DNA from: Pandoraea captiosa
Lineage (GTDB): Bacteria; Pseudomonadota; Gammaproteobacteria; Burkholderiales; Burkholderiaceae
Direction of reading: 5' to 3'
Assembly: GCF_902459775.1 (NCBI RefSeq)
Contig: NZ_CABPSQ010000004.1
Location: 1 to 64,000 of the forward strand
Length of the DNA stretch: 64,000 nucleotides
Positions 53,874 through 62,509 of the stretch are shown here, piece after piece (position 1 is the stretch's first letter; each line of letters begins with the position of its first letter). The notes under the pieces are model-generated. The model did not search any database and was not told where the DNA came from. It saw nothing but the letters and a program-made list of their open reading frames with translations. Made by a program: the position numbers and the translations under genes.

Positions 53874-54522
53874 TGCTCCGATGCCCTGGTGCCCGGAGAC
53901 TCCGCGGAACCGCCTGTTAACTTTCTCGCCGAATGGGCGATCCGGCGCCCGACTTTGCCTGCGTTCGGCGTCATTGCGTCAAATCTAGAATCGTTTCCCC
54001 AGTTGCCGCGCCGATAGCGCCGCACTATAGTCAAATCAGACCCGGCAACCAAGCCGGGATGATTGAGCGTCAACAAAATGATTGCGATCATCATTTGCAA
54101 ATGTTGGCTGTTCATGGCCTTGGCGACGGCACCACTGCCCGAGGCACCGCTAAACGCAGCGGACGGTGGCTGGAGTGCCGTACTGCTGACGGGGGCGATG
54201 CGCTAGGCGGTTGTCCTGGGAGGGATCGGCGCAAGGACATATGGGCGGACGCGGGCGTCCGGCGGTCCCGTGCAGCCTTTTTGAACGACGACGTCGTCAT
54301 GTCGATCGCCGCACGCGGCTGTTCCCCCCTCGGCTTGAACCTCGGATCGTGGCGTCACGGTGCCTGGGTTTCGCCAGCTTTTGACGACGTTTCATACGGA
54401 TTCGCGAACGCTGCGCACCGGTCAGGTGTTGTTTTCAAGCAGGGTCAGGGGCGGCCCCAAGTGGCGCTTTCGCCACATGCGCCGCAAAATCGCTGTCAAT
54501 GGAGTGCCTTCGGGAGACAGGC
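53874..54522. other. 649-base region without a convincing gene; weak Fur-like site
   Basis: A 42-codon frame (54078-54206) opens in an A/T-rich patch, but I doubt it is a gene. The patch AATGAT-TGCG-ATCATCATTTGC (54077-54099) looks like a degraded Fur box. Sequence after it might be the worn remains of a gene. Confidence 0.4.
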
Positions 54523-55521
54523 ATGGCGCTATGGCGGATCGATCTCGTCTCGTTGCGACTGTTCGTCGCCGTTTGTGAAGAGAGCAGCATCGCGCGTGCG
54601 GCCGAGCGTGAGTTCATCGCACCGTCGGCCGTCAGCAAGCGCATCAACGACCTTGAGTCTCTGGTCGGCTCGGCCCTTTTGCAGCGGCACAAATGGGGCG
54701 TGAGGGCCACCCCGGCGGGCGAAGCCCTGCTGCATCACGCACGCAACGTGCTACGTAGTCTGGAGAAGATGCAGGGTGACCTCTCCGAATACACCAGTGG
54801 CGTACGTGGCCATATACGCATCTTCGCCAACGTCTCCTCCATCGTCGAAACGCTACCGGACGAACTTGGCGCCTTTTTACGTCGCCATGAAGGGGTGAAA
54901 GTCGACCTCGAAGAGCACACCAGCGCCCAGGTCGTGCGTGGGGTTGCCGACGGGGCCACGGACATCGGGATTTGCTGGGATGCTGTCGATACGCGCGACG
55001 TCGAAGTCTTCCCTTATCGTCGCGACCAGATCGTGACGGTGCTGCACCGCGACCACCCGTTGGCAGGCGCCACGCGGTTAGCGTTTATCGAAACCCTCGA
55101 CTTCGATCAGATCGGCGTGCATCCGGACAGCGCCATGTATACCGTTTTCCGCCGTCTTGCCGCGGAGCAGGGGAAAACGGTCAAATTCAGAATCCACGTC
55201 TCAACGTTCGAAGCGGTATGCCGCATGGTGCGGGCTCAGTTGGGGCTCGCCATCGCGCCGAAAGAGGCCGTCGGCACGTATTCGCAGGTGCCCGATGGCG
55301 AAGCGCTGCGTATCGTGCCGCTGACCGACCCGTGGGCCGACCGGCGGCTGATCGTCTGTGTGCGTCGCTACGATGCGCTTCCCGTGGCCTCCCGCATGCT
55401 GGTCGACCATTTGTGCGCGCGTAACGTAACAGCGCGTGACGGGGGAACGACACCGGACGGAAGTCACTCGGACAGCAAAAAGCTGGACGACGATCAGGCG
55501 CCGGGCGTGCAGGCATCGTGA
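54523..55521 (+). CDS. LysR-family transcriptional regulator
   Basis: GGGAGA before the ATG at 54523 fixes the start and gives 332 residues. The N-terminal HTH (about 5-64) reads L-R-L-F-V-A-V-C-E-E-S-S-I-A-R-A-A with S-A-V-S-K-R-I-N-D-L-E. The ligand domain follows (about 90-300). The C-terminal 30 residues are polar and probably disordered. As the first gene of the likely catabolic cluster on the same strand it probably controls it. Confidence 0.93.
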   Translation: MALWRIDLVSLRLFVAVCEESSIARAAEREFIAPSAVSKRINDLESLVGSALLQRHKWGVRATPAGEALLHHARNVLRSLEKMQGDLSEYTSGVRGHIRIFANVSSIVETLPDELGAFLRRHEGVKVDLEEHTSAQVVRGVADGATDIGICWDAVDTRDVEVFPYRRDQIVTVLHRDHPLAGATRLAFIETLDFDQIGVHPDSAMYTVFRRLAAEQGKTVKFRIHVSTFEAVCRMVRAQLGLAIAPKEAVGTYSQVPDGEALRIVPLTDPWADRRLIVCVRRYDALPVASRMLVDHLCARNVTARDGGTTPDGSHSDSKKLDDDQAPGVQAS

Positions 55522-55655
55522 ATCGCGACGTCTGGCATGCCGAAACACCTCTTGTCGCGGTGTCCTGCGCAGCGGATGCTCTGGGAGCCGATAGCGATTC
55601 CGGCCGACGAGCCGGGGCGCGCCTGTATCTCGCATTTCGCGGGAGGAGACACGCG

Positions 55656-56732
55656 ATGACACATGCCGAAGCGCGCCGCGTGCGCGAAGCCGTGGGACGT
55701 CTCATTCTCGTCCTCACGCTCATGGCGTTAGGTTTGATAGCGGTTGGCCTGAGTGGCGGCGCGTCCGCTGCACCTGCGCAGCCGCTCGAAAAATCGAAGA
55801 TCACGATCGCCGTTGGCGGCAAGCCCGGTCTGTATTACCTGCCCCTCACGATTGCCGAACAGCTTGGCTATTTCAAGGACGAAGGACTCGACGTCACCAT
55901 CGACGACTTCGCCGGCGGCTCCAAAGCGTTGCAGGCTGTTGTTGGGGGAAGCGCCGACGTTGGCACCGGCGCCTTCGAGCATACGTTGCTCATGCAGACC
56001 AAAGGCATGACCTATCAGTCGTTCGTCGTGTTGGGCGCGGCCCCGCAACTGGTCCTTGGCGTGGTGAAGACGAAGGCGGGCGACGTGAAGTCGGTCAAGG
56101 ACCTGAAGGGCATGCGCGTGGGGGTGAGCGCCCCGGGGTCCAGCACACATATGCTGGTGAGCGTAGCGCTCACGAAAGCCGGACTCAAGCCGACCGATGT
56201 GTCGATCGTCGGCGTCGGTAGCAACGCCACGGTCGTCGCTGCCGCGCGCAATGGTCAGGTCGACGCCGTTTCCAACGTCGATCCGATGATGACGTTGTTG
56301 CAGGAGTCGGGCGACGTGAAGGTGCTGATCGACACGCGGACGCAGGCAGGAACGCACGCCATGTTTGGTGGCCCGATGCCTGCGGCCGTGATGTATGCAC
56401 CGCAGAGCTTCATTCAAAAGAATCCTCGTACGGTGCAAGCGTTGGCCAATGCAATTGTGCGCGCGGACAAGTGGCTGCAACATGCCACGGCCGCGCAGTT
56501 GCTCAAAACGGTGCCCGAACCGTATCTGCTCGGTGACAAGACGCTCTATCTCAAAGCCTTCGCCAATTGCCGCGAGGCGTTCTCGCCCGATGGCATGATG
56601 CCCGCCGATGGTCCCGCCACGGCGCTCCGGGCGCTCGCGTCGTTCACCCCGGAGGTCAAGCCGGCGCAGATCCGGCTGGGAGACACCTGGACGAACGCGT
56701 TCGCCACGCAGGCGAATCGACAGTACCCCTGA
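55656..56732 (+). CDS. NMT1/SsuA-type ABC substrate-binding protein
   Basis: The ATG at 55656 has GGGAGGAG. The 358 residues begin with a basic N-terminus and a signal helix ending S-A-A-P-A; the mature part has I-A-V-G-G-K-P-G-L-Y-Y-L-P-L-T-I-A-E-Q-L-G-Y-F (about 50-72). The V-G-T-G-A-F-E-H-T-L stretch and K-S-V-K-D-L-K-G-M-R-V-G-V are family marks. It would bind a small organic acid or sulfonate outside the membrane. No permease or ATPase gene is adjacent, so its partner lies elsewhere or has been lost. Confidence 0.88.
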   Translation: MTHAEARRVREAVGRLILVLTLMALGLIAVGLSGGASAAPAQPLEKSKITIAVGGKPGLYYLPLTIAEQLGYFKDEGLDVTIDDFAGGSKALQAVVGGSADVGTGAFEHTLLMQTKGMTYQSFVVLGAAPQLVLGVVKTKAGDVKSVKDLKGMRVGVSAPGSSTHMLVSVALTKAGLKPTDVSIVGVGSNATVVAAARNGQVDAVSNVDPMMTLLQESGDVKVLIDTRTQAGTHAMFGGPMPAAVMYAPQSFIQKNPRTVQALANAIVRADKWLQHATAAQLLKTVPEPYLLGDKTLYLKAFANCREAFSPDGMMPADGPATALRALASFTPEVKPAQIRLGDTWTNAFATQANRQYP

Positions 56733-56855
56733 GTACGACGAACGAGCGTTTGGACGTGATGACTTCATTTTTTCTTCGCTGCCGCCGATTCAGTGGGCAC
56801 GTAACTTGCGATCGAAACGGGTGACCCGATGCGGGAACATTCGAGGAGCGATCTC

Positions 56856-58883
56856 ATGCAAGCTACCGTGCGACTGGAAGGGCGGGTGCTCTGGTTGAGC
56901 GACCGTGCCGAAGCGATGACCCGGCAACTGGCGGGGGAAACGTTGACGCGAGCCGAGGCGGGAGCGCTGCGCGACCAGATTTCCACCGACGAAATGACGC
57001 CTGCGCGCGCCTGTCTGGCGTTCGACGAATCGCTTGGCGACTACGTTTATGTCGGGCTGCGATGCAATGACGAGACGGGTGACCCGGCCGGCGTGTTCCC
57101 GGTCACGCCGAAATCGGTGCGTAACGGTGGTTTCGCGCTATCGGTCGCCGGATTCCGACGGGGCAAGGGATCGTCTCGCGAAGCCAGTCCGTTTGCCGAG
57201 TGGTGTGCCGGCATTCGCATCGTGATCGCCGAGAGTTTCGAGCGTATCTATGCGCAGAACTGCCAGAACCTCGGCCTGCTGATGTCTACCGACCTTTCAC
57301 TGGCAGAGCGCTTGCAGGCCGGCGAGGCAATTCCGATCGAAGCGTTTCTCGAAGATTGCGACCCGCTTGGCGAAGAAATCGTACGCAGCGAAGGGTTGTT
57401 CGGCTATACGCGGCGAAGGTTGTCGGGCAAGACGGTGCCACCGCGACCTGCGCATGTCGTGGGGCCGATGACCTACGGCGAAAAGATCATCGCGAGGGCG
57501 CTCGGCGTTCATCGCGTACGCGCAGGAGATGCGGTGTTCGTGCCCGCAGACTGGCGCTTTTCTCATGAGTATGTAACGCCGATGGCCGTGAGCTTCTTGC
57601 GACATGCATTTGGTGACGGCGTGCCCGAATTGCACGACGCGGCGTCGATCCTGTGCTTTGAAGATCACCTTACCCACCTCGATGCGGTGTCCGCAGACGG
57701 TACCTCATCGACACCGATCGTTGATGCCGCGCAACGTCTGGGCAGCGTGCAACGGGAGTTTTGCGCGCAGCATGGGGTGCGGCTGCACGGGCGGGTCGCA
57801 GGAGGTGGCTCGGAGGGCATCTGTCATGCGCTGATGCTCGAACGCTACGCACTCCCCGGACAAGTCGTCGTCGGCACGGATTCCCACACCCCTCATTGCG
57901 GTGCAGTCGGGGCGTTCGCGTTCGGTGTAGGCGCCACGGAAATGGCCAACGCATGGCTCACCGGGGATGCGCGACTTGCGGTGCCCGGCACGTGCCTCGT
58001 CCATCTGCGTTCGCGCCTGCCCGCGGGCGTCGGTGCCAAGGATCTCGCGTTGCATTTGCTCCATCTGCCCTACATCCGAGACGGTCGAGCGATCGGCCAG
58101 ATCATCGAGTTTGCAGGAGAGGCAGTGACGCACCTGTCGACGGACGAGCGCGCCACGCTGACCAATATGGTGGCCGAGATCGGTGGACTGACCGGATTGG
58201 TGGCGCCGGACGCCGAGACCGTCCGATACCTGCGTGAACGACGGGGTATCGACTTTACGCTGGATGCGTGGATGACGAGCGATACGCAAGCGTCGTACGC
58301 ACATGTCATCGAGATCGACTGCGCTGCGCTCGGTGCCATGGTCGCGAGCCCCGGCGATCCCGGCAATGGTGTGGCGTTGGCCGAGTTGTCGGCGGCAGTA
58401 CCCATCGACATCGCCTATGGCGGATCGTGCACCGGCAGCAAGCGCGAGGACCTGCGAGCCTGTCACGACGTGCTCGCGTGGGGACTGTCACAGGGTCATC
58501 GCGTCGCCGACGGCGTTCGGTTCTATCTCCAATATGGCAGCGAAGACATCCGCGCGTGGTGCGAGTCACAGGGGTACGCAGACGTATTCAAGGCGGCAGG
58601 CGTGACCATGCTCGCCCCGGGATGCGGCGCATGTGTCAATGCAGGCCCGGGTGTCTCGAGGACACCGGACGACGTCGTCATCAGCGCACAGAACCGGAAT
58701 TTCCCCGGGCGGTCCGGACCGGGACAGATGTGGCTGGGCAGTCCGGCGACCGTGGCGGCGAGTGCACTGGCGGGATACATCGTCGGCTTCGATCAACTTA
58801 GACGCGATGGATTCGCGTCTCATCCAGCCAACAAGACGGTGCGGCGAAGCGATGAGACGTCGCGAGCGAGTTCGGGAGGGTAG
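56856..58883 (+). CDS. Single-chain LeuD-LeuC-type (aconitase-superfamily) hydro-lyase
   Basis: The ATG at 56856 has GAGGAG eight bases upstream. The 675 residues join a LeuD-like swivel domain (about 1-180) with I-S-T-D-E-M-T-P-A (42-50) and G-K-G-S-S-R-E-A-S-P-F-A (103-114) to a LeuC-like domain (about 190-650). The latter has G-T-D-S-H-T-P-H-C-G-A (340-350), G-G-S-C-T-G-S-K-R-E-D (522-532) and P-G-C-G-A-C (588-593). Cys525, Cys590 and Cys593 are the expected 4Fe-4S ligands. In aconitases the swivel domain is at the C-terminus, so the order here is reversed. It should isomerise or (de)hydrate a hydroxy-acid; the true substrate is unknown. Confidence 0.9.
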   Translation: MQATVRLEGRVLWLSDRAEAMTRQLAGETLTRAEAGALRDQISTDEMTPARACLAFDESLGDYVYVGLRCNDETGDPAGVFPVTPKSVRNGGFALSVAGFRRGKGSSREASPFAEWCAGIRIVIAESFERIYAQNCQNLGLLMSTDLSLAERLQAGEAIPIEAFLEDCDPLGEEIVRSEGLFGYTRRRLSGKTVPPRPAHVVGPMTYGEKIIARALGVHRVRAGDAVFVPADWRFSHEYVTPMAVSFLRHAFGDGVPELHDAASILCFEDHLTHLDAVSADGTSSTPIVDAAQRLGSVQREFCAQHGVRLHGRVAGGGSEGICHALMLERYALPGQVVVGTDSHTPHCGAVGAFAFGVGATEMANAWLTGDARLAVPGTCLVHLRSRLPAGVGAKDLALHLLHLPYIRDGRAIGQIIEFAGEAVTHLSTDERATLTNMVAEIGGLTGLVAPDAETVRYLRERRGIDFTLDAWMTSDTQASYAHVIEIDCAALGAMVASPGDPGNGVALAELSAAVPIDIAYGGSCTGSKREDLRACHDVLAWGLSQGHRVADGVRFYLQYGSEDIRAWCESQGYADVFKAAGVTMLAPGCGACVNAGPGVSRTPDDVVISAQNRNFPGRSGPGQMWLGSPATVAASALAGYIVGFDQLRRDGFASHPANKTVRRSDETSRASSGG

Positions 58884-58886
58884 CCA

Positions 58887-60197
58887 ATGCAGGAAGCGTC
58901 CCCTGCGGCGCCGATGCCGTTAAAGGGCATTCGCGTCGTGGAGTTTTCTCACATGGTCATGGGGCCCGCGTGCGGCATGGTCCTCGGCGATCTCGGTGCC
59001 GATGTCATCAAGGTCGAACCCGTTGGCGGCGACGCCACGCGTCGACTGCTGGGGACCGGTGCCGGTTTTTTTCGCGCGTTTAACCGCAACAAACGTAGCC
59101 TCGTTGTCGACGTCAACCGACCGGAAGGCCGGGAGCTGATTCTGCGGCTGGTCAGTACGTCGGACGTGGTGACGGAGAACTTCAAGCCCGGTCGCATGCG
59201 GCAGATCGGTCTGGACTACGCCACGTTGTCGCGGCTGAATCCGGCGCTCGTGTATGTGTCGCTAAAAGGTTTTTTGCCCGGGCCCTATGCAGCGCGCACC
59301 GCGCTCGACGAGGTCGTTCAGATGATGGCGGGGCTCGCCTATATGACCGGTCCGCCGGGACAGCCGCTGCGTGCGGGGACCTCCGTCAACGACATCATGG
59401 GTGGCGTGTTTGGTGCGCTCGCGGCCATGGCAGCCCTCTACGAGCGCAAGACGACAGGGCGTGGTCAGGAGGTGCAGGGAGCGCTTTTCGAGAACTGCGT
59501 ACTGCTCGCCGCGCAGCATATGCAGCAGTACGCAGTCACTGGTGTGCCGCCCGACCCAATGCCCGCACGCGTGTCGGCCTGGGGCGTTTACGACGTATTC
59601 ACGGCGGGAGACGGGGTTCAGATATTCCTGGCCGTGGTAAGTGACTCGCAGTGGCGAATTTTCTGCGATGTATTCGGTCGCCACGATCTTGCGGAGGATT
59701 CACGGCTGGCGACCAACAACGATCGCGTGCTCGCTCGCGACTGGTTGATCCCGTTGTTGCGCGACATGATTCAGGGCTTCGACGCAGGCTATCTGGCTGC
59801 GGCCTTTGAGCGTCATGGCTTGCCGTTCGCGCCCATCGCGAAACCGCAGGCGCTGTTCGATGATCCGCATTTGCGCGAGAGCGGCGGTCTGGGCGAGTTG
59901 ATCACAGACGACGGTGAGCCAACGCGGGTGCCGCTGCTGCCGATCACGATGGCCGGGCAGCGGCTACCGGCGCGCAGGCCACTGCCCACGGCAGGGGAGC
60001 ATACACACGAAATTCTGCGGGATCTGGGATATCTCGATAGCCAGATTTCGCGATTGTTGCGCGAGGGGGTGGTGGCGGGACCGGCGCTCGGACCGATACC
60101 GGACGATGCATCCGGTACGGCCGAGTCTGGCGATTCTGACGATTCCGTTGATTCGGCCGGTCCCGTTTTTTGGAGCGATGGCGCGGGTCGCGGGTAG
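58887..60197 (+). CDS. Class III (CaiB/BaiF) CoA-transferase
   Basis: GGGAGGG precedes the ATG, four bases after the previous stop. The 436 residues start with V-E-F-S-H-M-V-M-G-P-A-C-G and carry the catalytic Asp in S-V-N-D-I-M-G-G at residue 169, exactly as in formyl-CoA transferase. G-R-G-Q-E-V follows. The C-terminal 35 residues are Gly/Asp/Ser-rich and likely disordered. It should move CoA between carboxylic acids. Close coupling to the hydro-lyase implies a shared pathway. Confidence 0.92.
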   Translation: MQEASPAAPMPLKGIRVVEFSHMVMGPACGMVLGDLGADVIKVEPVGGDATRRLLGTGAGFFRAFNRNKRSLVVDVNRPEGRELILRLVSTSDVVTENFKPGRMRQIGLDYATLSRLNPALVYVSLKGFLPGPYAARTALDEVVQMMAGLAYMTGPPGQPLRAGTSVNDIMGGVFGALAAMAALYERKTTGRGQEVQGALFENCVLLAAQHMQQYAVTGVPPDPMPARVSAWGVYDVFTAGDGVQIFLAVVSDSQWRIFCDVFGRHDLAEDSRLATNNDRVLARDWLIPLLRDMIQGFDAGYLAAAFERHGLPFAPIAKPQALFDDPHLRESGGLGELITDDGEPTRVPLLPITMAGQRLPARRPLPTAGEHTHEILRDLGYLDSQISRLLREGVVAGPALGPIPDDASGTAESGDSDDSVDSAGPVFWSDGAGRG

Positions 60198-60305
60198 CAC
60201 GGCGGTTTTAAGACGCGTCCGAGCTACATCGGCGTGTTGTCTGCTTGCGGCGTAGGGCTTGGGCGCGGTACGGTGAGCACATTCGCCCACAACAACTTGC
60301 CCGTC

Positions 60306-61388
60306 ATGACCGCTTCGTCCGACTTTGCCAACGCCTGTGACTCGTCCACGCCGGGCCAGGCGCCCGAGCCCGCTCTGTCGGGCGTGACGGTTCTCGATCT
60401 CACACGTCTCCTGCCTGGCCCCCTTGCAGGACTGCGCCTGGCGGAGATGGGCGCTCACGTCATCAAGATCGAAGACAAGGGGGCAGGGGACTATGCCCGC
60501 GAGATGATGCTTGGCGACGGGCAGAGTCCGCCGAGCGCATTCTGGCGCCTGCTTAATCGAGGCAAGGCGGTGGAGCGGCTCGACCTCAAGCGAGATGCCG
60601 ACCGATCCACCTTTCTGGCGCACATCGCCCACGCGGACGTCTTGCTCGAAGGCTTTCGGCCGGGCGTGATGGCGCGCCTGGGATTCGACTTCGAGACGCT
60701 GGCCCGCATCCGGCCGTCGCTGGTCATGGCGTCGATCTCAGGCTATGGCCAGCAAGGGCCGATGGCGCAGGCGGCCGGACACGACATCAACTATATCGGC
60801 TACGCGGGCGTGCTCGACCAACTCGCCGATGCGGGCGACGCTCCGATCGTCCCGAACTTTCAGATCGGTGACCTGTACGGCGGAGCACAGGCGGCAGTGC
60901 AATCCGTGCTGGCTGCACTCGTGTCGGCGCAACGCACGGGGCGCGGGCGTTGGCTCGACATTTCCATGACGCATGAGGTGTTTCGCTCCAATCTCGTTCC
61001 GGCGGTGGCGCTGCACCGTCAGGGGCACGTGTCGCGCGCGGGGACCGACCTGCTCAACGGGGGCGTGCCCTGCTATCAGATATACCGCACGCTCGATGGC
61101 CGATACATGGCGGTGGGGGCGCTTGAGTTGAAATTCTGGGAGACGCTATGTGATGTGCTGGCGCGTAGCGATTGGAAGACGCGCCACTGGGCGCTCGGGC
61201 AAGAAGTGGGAGGCAAGGACGCGGTGGCCCTTCGCGCGGAGTTGGCTGCCGTATTCGCTAGCGCATCACAGGCCGAGTGGACGGAAAGGTTCGCCGACGC
61301 GGATTGTTGTGTGACGCCCGTGCTTCGGCTGGAAGAGGCGATGGCGCATCCATTGTTTGCGAGCACCCGCGACGCACTACTTCCGTAA
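60306..61388 (+). CDS. Alpha-methylacyl-CoA racemase
   Basis: I use the ATG at 60306 (360 residues); an upstream ATG and GTG give longer, less likely forms. The catalytic residues of M. tuberculosis MCR (His126, Asp156, Glu241) are matched by His159 (A-G-H-D-I-N-Y-I), Asp189 (F-Q-I-G-D-L) and Glu274 (A-L-E-L), all with a constant offset of 33. It therefore should epimerise a 2-methylacyl-CoA rather than transfer CoA. It is 108 bases from the CoA-transferase and completes the cluster. Confidence 0.85.
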   Translation: MTASSDFANACDSSTPGQAPEPALSGVTVLDLTRLLPGPLAGLRLAEMGAHVIKIEDKGAGDYAREMMLGDGQSPPSAFWRLLNRGKAVERLDLKRDADRSTFLAHIAHADVLLEGFRPGVMARLGFDFETLARIRPSLVMASISGYGQQGPMAQAAGHDINYIGYAGVLDQLADAGDAPIVPNFQIGDLYGGAQAAVQSVLAALVSAQRTGRGRWLDISMTHEVFRSNLVPAVALHRQGHVSRAGTDLLNGGVPCYQIYRTLDGRYMAVGALELKFWETLCDVLARSDWKTRHWALGQEVGGKDAVALRAELAAVFASASQAEWTERFADADCCVTPVLRLEEAMAHPLFASTRDALLP

Positions 61389-61440
61389 GTCTCGTAGATC
61401 GGTGAGATGTGATCCGGGTGTGTGCGCAAGGACGCGCGTA

Positions 61441-61537
61441 TTGAATGGCGTATTGAATGGCGTTAATGAATGGCGTTAACGAATGGCGTTAACGAATGGC
61501 GCTACCGAATGGTGTTACCGACTGGTGTTACCGAATG
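61441..61537. repeat. Seven or eight 13-base tandem repeats
   Basis: Imperfect units close to CGAATGGCGTTAA run head to tail with only one- or two-base variation; the outer units differ most. The array lies 80-180 bases before the lipoprotein start. Confidence 0.88.
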
Positions 61538-61617
61538 TCACAATTTTTCAGGCGCGGCGGGCGCGAAGCGAGGGCGTCGATCGCGTAGAGTCTTTGCTGA
61601 CTCCAAACGACTTTCTC

Positions 61618-62409
61618 ATGACCCGACGGCTCGCTTTGCCAAGACGACGACATTCGCTGCCTCACGCTATGCGACACCTTCCGATGGCGGTTGCCGTCAT
61701 TGCGATGGGTGGCGTCGTGATGTGTGCGGGTTGTGCGTCGTATCAGGACGCGCCGGTCGATCGCGGCAAGGTGCGCTCGACGTCGATGACGACCGCGGAT
61801 CTTGCGCAAACGGATATCAACCGCATGGCGACGCTGGGTATGCGGGCGAACCTGGAGAGCTTGTATCTGCTGGCGGACAAGCTCTACAAGCGCAACCCGC
61901 GAGAATGGCGCAAGGGTGGGGCGGCGACCCAGAGCGACGCCATGACACAACTGCGGGCCGCCATCGAAGGGCGTCGCACGTTGACGGATCTCAAGGACTT
62001 GCGCGACGTGCGGGCATTGTCGCTTTCCCTTGACCCGGCGTTCGGCGGAGATCGCGTGGCGGCATTCGTCTTCAGTCTTTCAGACACGATCATTGCCGCG
62101 CATGGCGGCAGCACCGTGTTCTATCTGAGTGACGGGTTGGACGCGCAGCGCATCTACAATGCCGCGCGCAACGTGGAAATTGCCGCATGGCTGCTGGCAA
62201 GCCGACGCGACATGACCGGAAAGCCGCTGTTGCTGGCCAACGAAATCGCGGATGTTCGCAATGTCAGCTTCGAACGCGAGTTCGGAAAAATCATCGGTCG
62301 GCTGGATCTTCTCGCCGAGATGCTGGACGAGAAGTACCGCCGCGCAGGCATCGGCTACGTGCAGAACTTGCTTGGCGCGCAGTTTCTCCAGTTCTTGCCG
62401 GTACGGTGA
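61618..62409 (+). CDS. Lipoprotein of unknown function
   Basis: I use the ATG at 61618, giving 263 residues; M-R-H-L-P-M-A-V (61669) is a good alternative. The signal region ends V-M-C-A-G-C, a lipobox with Cys at -3. The mature part is helical, including A-T-L-G-M-R-A-N-L-E-S-L-Y-L-L-A-D-K-L-Y-K-R-N-P, G-S-T-V-F-Y-L-S-D-G and N-L-L-G-A-Q-F-L-Q-F-L-P-V-R. Similar proteins occur in other Burkholderiales, but I know no role. Confidence 0.75.
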   Translation: MTRRLALPRRRHSLPHAMRHLPMAVAVIAMGGVVMCAGCASYQDAPVDRGKVRSTSMTTADLAQTDINRMATLGMRANLESLYLLADKLYKRNPREWRKGGAATQSDAMTQLRAAIEGRRTLTDLKDLRDVRALSLSLDPAFGGDRVAAFVFSLSDTIIAAHGGSTVFYLSDGLDAQRIYNAARNVEIAAWLLASRRDMTGKPLLLANEIADVRNVSFEREFGKIIGRLDLLAEMLDEKYRRAGIGYVQNLLGAQFLQFLPVR

Positions 62410-62474
62410 CGTGAGACCGGCGGCGTAGGTTCGTACGCGGCGACGTCACGGATGAAGCGCGAAAAGTGCACGAA

Positions 62475-62494
62475 TGCTGTATATTTGCACAGTG
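62475..62494. promoter_or_regulatory. LexA (SOS) box of dinB
   Basis: CTGT-N8-ACAG (62477-62492) with A/T-rich centre, 15 bases before the dinB start. DinB is a classical SOS gene, which makes the identification secure. Confidence 0.88.
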
Positions 62495-62509
62495 TTTTCG
62501 CCGCTTATC

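Noticed and set aside
54078-54206. 42-codon frame as a small gene
   Set aside because: No ribosome-binding site, and the opening coincides with the A/T-rich Fur-like patch.
60306-61388. Second CoA-transferase
   Set aside because: The three catalytic residues of alpha-methylacyl-CoA racemase are all present at a constant offset, so racemase is the better call.
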